This document shows, in pieces, positions 25,892-34,230 of a stretch of DNA of 46,425 nucleotides; positions within the stretch are counted from its first letter, which is position 1; every line of letters starts with the position of its first letter. The notes under the pieces were generated by a model. The model searched no databases. It saw only the letters and a program-made list of their open reading frames with translations, and was not told the origin of the DNA. Where the stretch lies: assembly GCA_949373075.1 (NCBI GenBank), contig CASIBX010000039.1, positions 1-46,425 of the forward strand, read 5' to 3'. The position numbers were made by a program, and so were the translations under genes. The DNA comes from Candidatus Poseidoniaceae archaeon. Its GTDB lineage: Archaea; Thermoplasmatota; Poseidoniia; Poseidoniales; Poseidoniaceae.

Positions 25892-25912
25892 CTAAGGCGG
25901 ATTTAGCCGCTT
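25892..25912 (+). terminator. Possible hairpin after the small membrane gene
   Basis: AAGGCGG and CCGCTT flank ATTTAG and could form a short stem soon after the stop at 25883. No T-run follows, so this is weak. The rest of 25884-25976 shows nothing. Confidence 0.3.
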
Positions 25913-25976
25913 AAGTTACAGGAGCGCAACCCCTACCCGGTTCGCATGCAGCCCAATGCATTATGCCTAAATGTAA

Positions 25977-26564
25977 TTATTTAGCAGATTTTTTACACAC
26001 TTCTACGAAGTTAGCGAACATTTCTTTCCCAAATTCAGAGTCATTGACCTCTGGGTGGAATTGAAGGCCAAAACGATCTCCTGCATCGTTTTCCATACCT
26101 TGGATATTGCATGATTCGCTAGAAGCAGTGATGAAAAACCCGTTTGGTAATACGTGTACTTCGTCGTTGTGGCTTTCCCAAACTGTCTGAGCATCGGCTG
26201 TGTTTTCAAAAATAGCTCCCCCTCCATTGACTAAATTTATGCTCATGGCTCCAAACTCTGGCTGAGGAGACTCCCTAGCGTCTCCGCCGTAATGCCTGGC
26301 CATGAATTGGTGACCAGCACATATTCCCAAAATTGGTATTTTCAATTCTAAAAACTCGGCACAGTTCCCCAACTCTCCAGAAAGGCCGATTCTTGCAGCC
26401 CCTCCAGACAATATGAGTCCATCCAATTTACGAAGTTCACTCACGGGAGTTGAATTTTCGATGATCTTGGTGTCCACGCCTAGGTATCTTAGCATACGCC
26501 ACTCGCGGTGTGTCCATTGGCCACCATTATCGACAACATCGATGACGAGTTTGCTCTCTGCCAT
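25977..26564 (-). CDS. guaAa: GMP synthase glutaminase (subunit A)
   Basis: In archaea GMP synthase is often split; this subunit makes ammonia from glutamine for XMP amination by a separate ATP-pyrophosphatase subunit. The 195-residue product is a class I glutamine amidotransferase: VVDNGGQWTHREWRMLRYLG (allosteric/ATP side), GLILSGGAARIG, the Cys nucleophile in GICAGHQFMARHYGG and the His/Glu pair in LQFHPEVNDSE. The length fits the stand-alone subunit. ATG 26564 is chosen; upstream codons to 26609 have no family similarity. It is divergent from Rpo12. The synthetase subunit is not in the window. Confidence 0.9.
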   Translation of the reverse strand: MAESKLVIDVVDNGGQWTHREWRMLRYLGVDTKIIENSTPVSELRKLDGLILSGGAARIGLSGELGNCAEFLELKIPILGICAGHQFMARHYGGDARESPQPEFGAMSINLVNGGGAIFENTADAQTVWESHNDEVHVLPNGFFITASSESCNIQGMENDAGDRFGLQFHPEVNDSEFGKEMFANFVEVCKKSAK

Positions 26565-26659
26565 GCTATTGCCCCGTCGCGCGCCACCCATGAACATTCC
26601 TTGTGTCAAAGGACACCTTCAAAGAGGGGAGGCCAGTCGCGCAGATGAGCGTGAACGAC

Positions 26660-26827
26660 ATGGCTGACCTCACTGTAGATTACAAGTGCGCCAATTGTGG
26701 AACCATCCAGAGTTTTACTCGTGACAGAGAAGGCAAGTGGCAACCCGCTATGACTTGCAAGGTATGCGGTACTCGTATATTCGTTAAATTGCGAAGAACA
26801 GGACATAAGATCCTCGACGCAGAGTGA
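26660..26827 (+). CDS. rpo12: RNA polymerase subunit Rpo12 (RpoP, Rpb12-like)
   Basis: The product (55 residues) has one zinc ribbon, YKCANCGTI and MTCKVCGTRIF, followed by a basic tail VKLRRTGHKILDAE. This matches archaeal Rpo12, where a zinc ribbon is followed by 'R-I-x-x-K-x-R-x-x-x-x-K-x-x-x-A'. It helps assemble the Rpo3/Rpo10/Rpo11 platform. ATG 26660 gives the usual length; ATG 26645 would add five residues. It is followed 56 nt later by the clamp-loader-like gene on the same strand. Confidence 0.75.
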   Translation: MADLTVDYKCANCGTIQSFTRDREGKWQPAMTCKVCGTRIFVKLRRTGHKILDAE

Positions 26828-26883
26828 ATAGACACTGAAGCAAACCGAGGGGTTGAAAGACCTACTCCGCCCAATCATTGATA

Positions 26884-28020
26884 ATGGCATCTTGGCTTGA
26901 GTCTCATTCGCCTCGTCTTTTCGACGAATTGGCAATGAATGAAACCATCCGTACGAATCTCCGTAAGGTGTCAGTACAAGCCAATCCGCCTCATCTGATT
27001 TTAGCAGGCCCTCCTGGTGTAGGTAAGACTGCAGCATGGCGACTTATTGCGCGTCAAATCCTCGGCCCCTCTTGGCATTCGACGACTCACGTTCTACAAG
27101 CCAGAGATTTAGCTAGAAGTGCAGGGGCGATGAAAACCTTCGAAGATTTTTTGCGTCCCGGAGGGTCCTCTTCAAAAGATACTCTCGCTGGACGCTCCTC
27201 CCTAGACTCATTCGATTCCAATATCACTAATGCAGTAGCAGGTGACACCCCGCCTGCTGGAATCGAAAACCACACATCAGCAGACCAACCTTCTAGTAAA
27301 GTATCCCGCTTGATTATCATTGAAGATGCTGACCATTTGGGCCCAACAAGGCAGCCATATCTCAGGCGAATGATGGAATCAACATCCTCTAATTCCCGCT
27401 TCATTTTTACTGCGCGCTCGCCCTCTAGGCTAATCGATGCTTTGCGTTCTCGCTCCAAGCAAATCAGAATACCAACTACCAGTAAAGAAATAATCACAAA
27501 GAGACTAGAAGAAATCACGAAAAAAGAGAATTTAGAGCCAGTCCGAGGAATACTAGGTGATATTGCACACGTTGCAAATGGAAACTTGAGACGGGCAGTA
27601 TTTTTGTTAGAACTTTTAGCTAGGAGGAAAAGCCTCAATGAAAGGAAGAATTTGCAAAAAGTAGTCTCGGCCACAACGTTAGTGGGGATTCAACAAGTCT
27701 TGGAGGAAGCAATTCGTGGGCGTATTCATGATTGGAAGTGGGAGAAACAAGGAGGGAGGAATAAGCGAGTCCTCAAAGGCGCACTGGGATCTCTAGATCA
27801 GGTGATGAATGAGCATGCCCTTGAGGCCGACGATGTTGTTCATCACATGCATCGCCTTCTCACAACCGGTCGTTTGTTATTGGACGAAGCAATGCTTTGT
27901 GACTTACTTAATGCGTTAGCGGATTGCGATGTTAAACTGCAAAGGTCAATGCATGGGCGAGTCCAATTAGAAGAGTTTCTCCACAACGTGAAAGAAATAT
28001 CTCGGTCTCAAACTGTATAG
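26884..28020 (+). CDS. Clamp-loader (RFC small subunit) paralogue with altered catalytic motifs
   Basis: The 378-residue product follows the RFC small-subunit plan: Walker A AGPPGVGKTAAW (near 42), Walker B-like IIIEDADHLG, LRRMMEST, sensor 1 region FIFTARSPSRL, and sensor 2 GNLRRAVFLLE, then a helical collar domain. Several key residues differ: Glu-Asp replaces the Asp-Glu of Walker B, the sensor 1 Asn is lacking, and the arginine-finger 'S-R-C' is Ser-Arg-Ser. A Ser-rich insert (about 85-140) sits between Walker A and B. This recalls non-canonical subunits such as eukaryotic RFC5/RFC3. It probably assembles with a canonical RfcS elsewhere. ATG 26884 is used. Confidence 0.75.
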   Translation: MASWLESHSPRLFDELAMNETIRTNLRKVSVQANPPHLILAGPPGVGKTAAWRLIARQILGPSWHSTTHVLQARDLARSAGAMKTFEDFLRPGGSSSKDTLAGRSSLDSFDSNITNAVAGDTPPAGIENHTSADQPSSKVSRLIIIEDADHLGPTRQPYLRRMMESTSSNSRFIFTARSPSRLIDALRSRSKQIRIPTTSKEIITKRLEEITKKENLEPVRGILGDIAHVANGNLRRAVFLLELLARRKSLNERKNLQKVVSATTLVGIQQVLEEAIRGRIHDWKWEKQGGRNKRVLKGALGSLDQVMNEHALEADDVVHHMHRLLTTGRLLLDEAMLCDLLNALADCDVKLQRSMHGRVQLEEFLHNVKEISRSQTV

Positions 28021-28029
28021 GTTTAGTGG

Positions 28030-28103
28030 CGGACACGGCAGGATTTGAACCCGCGATCTGCGGCTTAGGAGGCCGCCGCCTTATCCAGCTGGGCCACGTG
28101 TCC
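28030..28103 (-). tRNA. tRNA-Arg (anticodon CCU)
   Basis: The 74-nt transcript folds as a cloverleaf: acceptor GGACACG with CGTGTCC and discriminator G; D-stem GCC/GGC; anticodon stem GCGGC/GCCGC with loop CTCCTAA giving CCU; T-arm GCGGG-TTCAAAT-CCTGC. No CCA is encoded and no intron is seen. It lies between the clamp-loader-like gene and a divergent membrane-protein gene. Confidence 0.95.
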
Positions 28104-28133
28104 AACCCTTCGGTGAGGCCCCCCTTTCAACAA

Positions 28134-28145
28134 CCTATCGATAGG
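28134..28145. promoter_or_regulatory. 12-bp perfect palindrome between tRNA-Arg and a membrane-protein gene
   Basis: CCTATCGATAGG reads the same on both strands. It is 31-42 nt upstream of the tRNA-Arg 5' end and 36-47 nt upstream of the divergent ATG 28181, so it could act as a shared promoter or operator element. No obvious TATA box is present at -26 of the tRNA. Confidence 0.35.
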
Positions 28146-28180
28146 CATGCTCTACCCAAAGTGACATACCTTCGCAACAT

Positions 28181-29743
28181 ATGGACCACTACATGAGTAG
28201 CGACTCATTAGCAAAAAGAGTCGTTCCCGGAACGGGGGCTGGCTTACCTAATCCTTACAGCAAGGATTTCGATAGAAGCGAAGACTCGATTTCTACCACA
28301 ATGGCAGATTACGAATCTGCAGAAAATCACCGTATAAAATATGGAAGATTTGCTTGTAAGCCGATAGTTTTGCTGATGCGTAGGGCAGTCGGGCTTCTGA
28401 TGGCAATAACAGCCCTTGCAGGAGTGGTTGCGCCAAACCACCCTCTAACTAAACCAACATCGATGATATTGCTCTGGATTCCAATGTTGCTAATTTCAAT
28501 AGCGCCCGCATTTATTGCAGCCGAGAGGGCGATGACATCATTGGTTCTTCGTTCATCTTTGTGGAAAGAAGAAGCGATATGCAAGGGCGTGAAAAGGGAT
28601 ATGATGTCTGAACCTGGAATGGACAGAATCAAAGCGGGGTTGAACGATATCAGGATCCATAACGCCACAGCCTCAATTTTAGCAGGAGTCTCTCTATTCC
28701 TACTTATTCTGGCCGCGGGCTTAGAGCCAAACGGACTAGCATACAATTTGATTCTATTAATCACTCTAACTTCGAGCCTAGCTTTGTCATTCCATGCCAT
28801 ATTTACAACCGATGAAATCCGGCGTTTGGGGGACGAATTGCCCTACCTTGTCCTCCATTCTCCAACCCACCATCCAATGCAATTAGATACAATTCTAGGA
28901 GACTTGGTGTATGCCCATCTAGACCCCGACCATTCTTTGCTTTGGAATATATGGGAGAAGAAACTTTCACAATCAATTCTTCAGGGCGTAGATGATAGGC
29001 AGGCGCGCGAACGAATACTGTATTTGTTGCACCTCAATAGCAGGGGGAACTTAAGCCATGAAGAGACTCTTAACGAACTAAAGGAGTTTATCAAACCGGT
29101 TTCTATCGAGGGACTATTATTGAATGAAAACACCCAGTTCAACTGGGTAAAATTACAGAGACTAATAGCACATGCAAGGGCTTGGCAATCGGAAGTATTT
29201 GACCTATTAGACCGCCTTCAAAACGACTTACTTTCAGGTTCCGCTACTATTACTAAAGACGATTGGAGGATGGATTTAGCCCTTGCTTCAAAATGCGATA
29301 ATGGTACTGGACACCTATTTATTGCTCTAAACAATCAAACAGTCAAGGATAGGCATCTCCGTGTCGAAGTAATAGTTCCTGGTGGAATGCCCGAAAGCCA
29401 GAACCACCGTTTTGAATTGAGTTCTTGCCCTGGTCCAACAGGTGCGGTTAAAATCACAGATCCACTTATCGAAGATGCCTTGGACTGGATGCCAAAATAT
29501 CTAGAGAAAGGCGTTATCCTGTGGATTGGTGTGGCGTGGAAAGAAGGAATCAAGGGTCACCGGAATGTACAGGTGATATTACGTGATGACGACAATATAA
29601 TCCTCGGCTCCCGCATTATCCGTACACAGGTTCTAACCGGTGATAGCAGCATCTCCAAACAGCGCCTAAAGCGAATGCTGAAGGCCCGAGTCAAAGGCGA
29701 ATCCCAACTGCCAACACTGGACGTTATCACAACCTCGTCGTGA
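28181..29743 (+). CDS. Unknown membrane protein with four helices and a large cytosolic part
   Basis: I do not recognise this 520-residue protein. Two helix pairs are seen: about 65-115 (VGLLMAITALAGVV, SMILLWIPMLLISIAPAFI) and about 168-215 (ATASILAGVSLFLLILAAG, YNLILLITLTSSLALSFHAIF). The N-terminal 60 residues and the remaining 300 are soluble. The soluble C-terminal half is helical (about 220-360), then a beta-rich part with DRHLRVEVIVPGG and GVILWIGVAWKEG, which could be an immunoglobulin-like or similar sandwich. The layout resembles a membrane-tethered sensor or assembly factor. ATG 28193 is an alternative start. It is followed, after 61 nt, by a flavoprotein gene. Confidence 0.65.
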   Translation: MDHYMSSDSLAKRVVPGTGAGLPNPYSKDFDRSEDSISTTMADYESAENHRIKYGRFACKPIVLLMRRAVGLLMAITALAGVVAPNHPLTKPTSMILLWIPMLLISIAPAFIAAERAMTSLVLRSSLWKEEAICKGVKRDMMSEPGMDRIKAGLNDIRIHNATASILAGVSLFLLILAAGLEPNGLAYNLILLITLTSSLALSFHAIFTTDEIRRLGDELPYLVLHSPTHHPMQLDTILGDLVYAHLDPDHSLLWNIWEKKLSQSILQGVDDRQARERILYLLHLNSRGNLSHEETLNELKEFIKPVSIEGLLLNENTQFNWVKLQRLIAHARAWQSEVFDLLDRLQNDLLSGSATITKDDWRMDLALASKCDNGTGHLFIALNNQTVKDRHLRVEVIVPGGMPESQNHRFELSSCPGPTGAVKITDPLIEDALDWMPKYLEKGVILWIGVAWKEGIKGHRNVQVILRDDDNIILGSRIIRTQVLTGDSSISKQRLKRMLKARVKGESQLPTLDVITTSS

Positions 29744-29804
29744 GACATTAGGCGCGTTGCTTATGACATACAATCTCTTCGCCTGAAACACTGAGGTGAG
29801 TTAT

Positions 29805-31433
29805 GTGGAGGCATGGGACATCATCGTTATCGGAGACGGCCCCGCAGCACTCCGTGCAGCAGCCAGCGGCGCAAAAGCCGGAGCCACAACTCTGATGATG
29901 TCTGCAGACAGCCTCGGCTCAGGTAGTCTAACAGCGCACGACGGCATCGCAGCTCCACTGAAAGAAAGCTCAACGAAGTCTCATCGTGACGATACAATCC
30001 GTGCAGGGGCATTCCTTTGCGACCAAGATATTGTTTCAAACCGTATTTCACAAGCAGCCCGACAAGTAGACCTTTTGGAAAGGTGGGGCGTAATTTTCAG
30101 GCGAGACTCAGACGGCATACCTCTCGTTAGAAGGGCAGCCGGTCACAGCCTCCCTCGTTTAGCAGGTGCAGGCGATTCAATGTCTCGAGAAACTCAACAA
30201 GTTCTAGAAGAGCAATGTATGAAACATGGAGTTTCACGCAGAGGCGACCAACTTCCTTTACATTTGGTTCACACCGATGAAGAAGTTCATGGCTTAATCG
30301 CATTAGATATGACTACGGGTTCGCTAAATGCGCTCCAAGCAAAATGCATCATTATGGCCGATGGTGGCTATGAGGGTGTTTGGAGCGGGTCTTCTGTTGG
30401 ATTAGGAGTCGATCTAGCTATGAGGGCAGGCCTAGCAATACGCGATTTAGAATTTATATCATGGACGCCATTAGCAATCGATGGCACAAATGTTGTACTG
30501 CCGATTGGAATGCTTGCCGATGGGGCTACACTGCATCACACAAACGGCGACCCTCTCGACGTTGCTGACTTTGCCGATGCAGCATCTATTGTAAATGCCA
30601 TGGGAAAGGAAAGCGTCGTATTAGATGCTAGGAACCTGGGCGCTTCTAGCGTATGGTGGGCCCAGACCTCTGAACTACTTTTAACGCGCTTAGGAATCAA
30701 CATGTCTAAGCAAACCATTCCAGTAAGTGCTCAGGTATCTACTACCTTGGGAGGAATTACCACCGACGAGTTCGGACGAGCAATCTCAGGAAAATGGTCA
30801 CGCTGGTTCACCGGATTATATGCTGCTGGCGAATCCGCAAGCTCAGGTGTCCACGGCGCGGGGATGGTCGCTGGAAATCGCCTTCTAGACGCTTTAGCAG
30901 GCGGAGGAGCAGCGGGAGAGCACGCCGCTAAACACGCATCCGGGGCATCATATACGGGCCGCTCAAAACTAGAAACCTTCCTCGGAGTAGCCGAGGCGGA
31001 TCTTGATTTCGAAATGGCCGGAGCCGAAGAAGGCCCAGTTCAACGCTCTGGGGCATTATTCGCTAAACTTTCTGAAATTATGAATTCTAAAGCCGGCGTT
31101 TCTCGCGATGAATCTGGATTGTTAATGGCAATGCAGGAATTGGAGGGCCTGAGTATCGACGCTGAGAAATTACATCTTGACGACAGCAGTAGGCTATTCA
31201 ATACAAATTTACTTGAGTCTCTGAGATTGAAGGCGGGAGTTAGACTTGCCAAAGCAACCGTTCAAAGCGCAATATCACGCAAAGAAAGCCGTGGTACCCA
31301 TCAAAGGTCCGACTTCGAAGAATCTGACTCCGAGCAGATTCACCACACACTTGTTGACATCGACGGCAACATTTCGACATTAGCAATCCGTAAGGGTAGC
31401 GCAAGAAATTGGATACTCGCACCCGATGCTTGA
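29805..31433 (+). CDS. Succinate dehydrogenase/fumarate reductase-type flavoprotein (SdhA/NadB superfamily)
   Basis: The 542-residue product has the N-terminal FAD motif IIVIGDGPAALRAA (Gly-Asp-Gly instead of Gly-Gly-Gly), the second-half signatures TTLGGITTDEFGR and GLYAAGESASSGVHGAG then NRLLDALA, and the C-terminal capping-domain active-site motif SRGTHQRSDF. These are the marks of the SdhA/FrdA/L-aspartate oxidase superfamily. No SdhB, C or D subunit is adjacent, and the middle region is divergent, so succinate dehydrogenase function is not certain; an aspartate oxidase or fumarate-like reductase is an alternative. GTG 29805 is chosen because GAGGTGA lies 5 nt upstream; the in-frame GTG at 29796 is part of that Shine-Dalgarno. 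Confidence 0.8.
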   Translation: MEAWDIIVIGDGPAALRAAASGAKAGATTLMMSADSLGSGSLTAHDGIAAPLKESSTKSHRDDTIRAGAFLCDQDIVSNRISQAARQVDLLERWGVIFRRDSDGIPLVRRAAGHSLPRLAGAGDSMSRETQQVLEEQCMKHGVSRRGDQLPLHLVHTDEEVHGLIALDMTTGSLNALQAKCIIMADGGYEGVWSGSSVGLGVDLAMRAGLAIRDLEFISWTPLAIDGTNVVLPIGMLADGATLHHTNGDPLDVADFADAASIVNAMGKESVVLDARNLGASSVWWAQTSELLLTRLGINMSKQTIPVSAQVSTTLGGITTDEFGRAISGKWSRWFTGLYAAGESASSGVHGAGMVAGNRLLDALAGGGAAGEHAAKHASGASYTGRSKLETFLGVAEADLDFEMAGAEEGPVQRSGALFAKLSEIMNSKAGVSRDESGLLMAMQELEGLSIDAEKLHLDDSSRLFNTNLLESLRLKAGVRLAKATVQSAISRKESRGTHQRSDFEESDSEQIHHTLVDIDGNISTLAIRKGSARNWILAPDA

Positions 31434-31483
31434 GTGCAAAAACCACCCTCAATACTTTGAGGGGTATGCTGCCTGCTAGGTCT

Positions 31484-31921
31484 ATGGCAGAGTCAACACT
31501 GTTCCAAAAAATACTATCTGGAGACATTCCAGGTAATTTTGTGGGCCGGGGTGAAAATTGGGGCGCTTTTCTAGACGTATTCCCTCGCTTAGAGGGGCAC
31601 ACATTAGTGGTTCCAAAAAACCCTGCACAAAGGCTCAGCGATTTATCGAAGTCAGAATTAACAGATTTATTCGATGGTGTAAAGCAGACACAAACCGTAC
31701 TCTCCAGATATTTCCGAACTAACGATTTCACAGTAGTAATTCATGACGGGCCTTTAGCTGGTCAAGAAATTCCACACTTGCATGTCCACGTGATACCTCG
31801 TATGGAAGGGGATGGTGGGGCTGCTTTACCTGCAATGTTTCCTCAAGCAAACCCTCCAAATCCGCCCGATTTTGAGAGTTTGTCTGAATTGTGTCAAAAG
31901 ATAAAGGAGGCTTCACTATGA
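31484..31921 (+). CDS. HIT-family hydrolase
   Basis: The 145-residue product is a histidine-triad protein: STLFQKILSGDIP at the start, FLDVFPRLEGHTLVVPK, and the triad HLHVHVIPR. HIT enzymes of this branch hydrolyse nucleotide phosphoramidates or dinucleotides such as Ap4A and AMP-lysine. ATG 31484 is in the family position; the open frame reaches back to 31409. Its stop overlaps the start of the acyltransferase gene as ATGA, so translation is coupled. The C-terminal Pro-rich tail is longer than usual. Confidence 0.87.
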   Translation: MAESTLFQKILSGDIPGNFVGRGENWGAFLDVFPRLEGHTLVVPKNPAQRLSDLSKSELTDLFDGVKQTQTVLSRYFRTNDFTVVIHDGPLAGQEIPHLHVHVIPRMEGDGGAALPAMFPQANPPNPPDFESLSELCQKIKEASL

Positions 31922-33468
31922 AAGGCGGCGAAGACGGTGCGAGAGACCATAATGGAGAATTACTACCTGTGTTGTCAGCATCTGCAACAAACATGAATTA
32001 TGAAAAATTAGTAAATACCCCGTTGCCAAAATTCACCAAAAATTACCCGGGTTCACCGTTTTTTATGGAAGTAGGGTATTTTTGTCTTAGAAGAACTTGG
32101 AAAAATCAATTCCGAACTTTAGAAGTCACGGGCATTGAAAAAGTCCCATCTGACCGAGGGACAATGTGTTCCGCATGGCACACTAACGGTCTGATAGACC
32201 CCGCTTCGATTTTTCTTACACATCCTAAAAAATTCGTAGTTGGTGGAAGGCACGACTTAGTAACCCGGCCAATTTTAGGTTTCTGGGCGCGCAAATTTGC
32301 CGTGCAACCCGTTGTGCGTAAAGCCGAATTATTACGCGGCGGATGCTCTGAAGAGGAGGCTAATTACCTCAACGGGCGCTCCCTACTGAACCTAGCAACC
32401 GGCATCTCTCACGGTTTTGGATGCGCTCTTTTCCCTGAAGGAACTAGCCACTCAGAAAGCCATTTGATTAGAATAAAAACCGGCCCGTTTAGAACCGTGT
32501 TGGCAGCAGCAGCTCATGCAAAGGCCACAGGGGCAAATCCCCCCGTGCTGATTCCGATGGGATTACATTTCAGAACCCGCCATTTGTTTAGAACAGACTG
32601 TTGGGTTGAATATGGCGACCCAATACAAGTTTCAAACGACAACCTACCTGATGACCTAGTCCAAGCGATAAAGAACGGCGAATGGATGGAGCCTCCTTCA
32701 GATATAGTTGTGAAATTAAGAGATGCCCTCGAAGAAAAACTTTCGCCAATGACTCCTAACCGAGACACATTTAGCGAAGTGCATCGCGACGGAATAATCG
32801 CTCATGCTGAACGAAAAATAAGTGGTGGGCCCGAACTGACCTGGCGCGAGGAAGTTCTTGCGCTTAGAGAACTGAAAAATCATCCAAAATCAGCCGAAGT
32901 TCAAGAGATAGCCACAAAGGTGGGAGATACTCTAGACGGTGTTCGATTAGATGGGCGGGATATCAATTCTAAAGTGGATGGCCTAAGGGGCATATCTGCA
33001 AAAGGATTCCTCGCTAACTTGGTAAAAGTCATCCCACTGTTGGCTCTACTTCCAACAATTATCCTAGGGCTGGGCCTTCAGATATTTGGGGCTAGGTTAT
33101 TGGGCGATGATTCCGATGAAGGTCTTGATGCCAGAACCTCATACCACCTCTTGTTTGGTATGTTTGGCTCCTTGTTTTTGTGGCCAACTCTGGCAACAAT
33201 ATTCACGATTATTTCCGTAGTTTTCAATAAAGAATTAGATTCGGCGCTCGGATTTGATTGGACAGTAATTATCGGAACAGAAATGTGGCAAGAAGCGTTT
33301 GCAATGATTTCTCTTTGGCTTTCTCTGATAATTTTGTTCTGGCTTTCAGCCGTCTCTTTTGCTATCGGCTGGGATTCAATTTCGGACTCTACAAAGTGGT
33401 TTAGAAGGCGTAAAATAAATTCAAAAGTTAGCTCAGATTTAGTCAAACTTCGTGAACTACTAAAGTGA
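31918..33468 (+). CDS. PlsC/LPLAT-family acyltransferase, GPT2/Gat1-like, membrane-bound
   Basis: The 516-residue product has an acyltransferase domain: SAWHTNGLIDPASIF, where His and Asp are separated by five residues as in the 'H-A-N-Q-F-x-D-P' motif of eukaryotic GPT2/Gat1 glycerol-3-phosphate acyltransferases, and LFPEGTSHSESHL ('F-P-E-G-x-S-H'), then IPMGLHF. Two or three hydrophobic stretches follow in the C-terminal half (IPLLALLPTIILGLGLQIF, FGMFGSLFLWPTLATIF, AMISLWLSLIILFW). Archaeal lipids are ether-linked, so the acyl acceptor is unclear; fatty-acid esters, storage lipid or a modified polar head are possibilities. A strong AAAGGAGG sits 7 nt before ATG 31918. Confidence 0.82.
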   Translation: MKGGEDGARDHNGELLPVLSASATNMNYEKLVNTPLPKFTKNYPGSPFFMEVGYFCLRRTWKNQFRTLEVTGIEKVPSDRGTMCSAWHTNGLIDPASIFLTHPKKFVVGGRHDLVTRPILGFWARKFAVQPVVRKAELLRGGCSEEEANYLNGRSLLNLATGISHGFGCALFPEGTSHSESHLIRIKTGPFRTVLAAAAHAKATGANPPVLIPMGLHFRTRHLFRTDCWVEYGDPIQVSNDNLPDDLVQAIKNGEWMEPPSDIVVKLRDALEEKLSPMTPNRDTFSEVHRDGIIAHAERKISGGPELTWREEVLALRELKNHPKSAEVQEIATKVGDTLDGVRLDGRDINSKVDGLRGISAKGFLANLVKVIPLLALLPTIILGLGLQIFGARLLGDDSDEGLDARTSYHLLFGMFGSLFLWPTLATIFTIISVVFNKELDSALGFDWTVIIGTEMWQEAFAMISLWLSLIILFWLSAVSFAIGWDSISDSTKWFRRRKINSKVSSDLVKLRELLK

Positions 33469-33502
33469 ACGGTTCAAGTTACTTGACTGTCTCGGATGAA
33501 CT

Positions 33503-34135
33503 ATGTCGCCCGTAGAAGCAGAGGAGTTAGTCCGTTCTTGGCTTGCCAGTGAAAGGATAGAGGCTAGAGAGCAAGACGATGCGCGCGCTCACCTACACCT
33601 ACTAGTCAAATACCCACTCGGGAAGAGTGGGCACATGTTCGCAATCATCATTCCAAAAGAAAGAGACTTGTTAGCAATATCTTCCATGACTCGTGTCGAT
33701 GAAGGCCAACAGGCCGCAATGAAAGATATGATGAAGTCGGACCCGGAAGACTGGAAGTCTTGGATGCACGAGTGCAGGATGCAACTAATTGCATCTGGCG
33801 TTGATTGGGGCATACATCTAGGTCACTCAGGTGGTGAGAGGACAGGCCCCCTCCAGGCATTCAACGTAAGCGAGCCAGTTTGGTTTGATGGTTTGTCAAA
33901 AAATGAAATGATGCAGAACCTTCGCCGATTATGGTTGGCAAAGCTAGGCATAATCCATGAAATCAAATACACATTTGGCGCGGGTTCAGGTAAATCCGGC
34001 CCTGTCGATGATTGGCAAGGAAAGGCGGACGGCAAAGCACGTGTAGGCCGATCAAGCCCGGCTCAGCCAAAGGAAGTTCACACCGACGAATCCATGTCAT
34101 TTGGCGAAGATTTCGACCCTTCGGATTGGATTTAA
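33503..34135 (+). CDS. Uncharacterised archaeal protein (DUF2299-like)
   Basis: The 210-residue product has an N-terminal helix (VEAEELVRSWLASERIEAREQ), a beta strand region HLHLLVKYPLGKSGHMFAIIIP, then DLLAISSMTRVD and a helix containing MHECRMQLIASGVDW. This order resembles the small archaeal DUF2299 family, but I am not sure. The last 60 residues are polar, probably flexible, ending in acidic EDFDPSDWI. No signal peptide or membrane helix. It stands 34 nt after the acyltransferase gene and may share its transcript. Confidence 0.55.
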   Translation: MSPVEAEELVRSWLASERIEAREQDDARAHLHLLVKYPLGKSGHMFAIIIPKERDLLAISSMTRVDEGQQAAMKDMMKSDPEDWKSWMHECRMQLIASGVDWGIHLGHSGGERTGPLQAFNVSEPVWFDGLSKNEMMQNLRRLWLAKLGIIHEIKYTFGAGSGKSGPVDDWQGKADGKARVGRSSPAQPKEVHTDESMSFGEDFDPSDWI

Positions 34136-34164
34136 GCAGGCTATATTTCGATACATCAATCTAT

Positions 34165-34178
34165 GACCCGAAAGGGTC
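34165..34178 (+). terminator. GAAA-tetraloop hairpin downstream of the small cytosolic gene
   Basis: GACCC and GGGTC form a perfect stem closed by the stable tetraloop GAAA. It lies 30 nt after the stop at 34135 and before the promoter of the large surface protein; no T-run follows. It may be a 3' RNA-stabilising or processing element. Confidence 0.4.
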
Positions 34179-34180
34179 GC

Positions 34181-34190
34181 GGTTAAGTAG
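34181..34190 (+). promoter_or_regulatory. TATA-like box for the large surface protein
   Basis: GGTTAAGTAG lies about 46 nt before ATG 34231; a start site near 34210 leaves a leader carrying GGAAGGT 5-11 nt before the ATG. Confidence 0.4.
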
Positions 34191-34230
34191 GAGTAATGTA
34201 GCGTTGAATTGTCGTTAGGAAGGTACTCAT

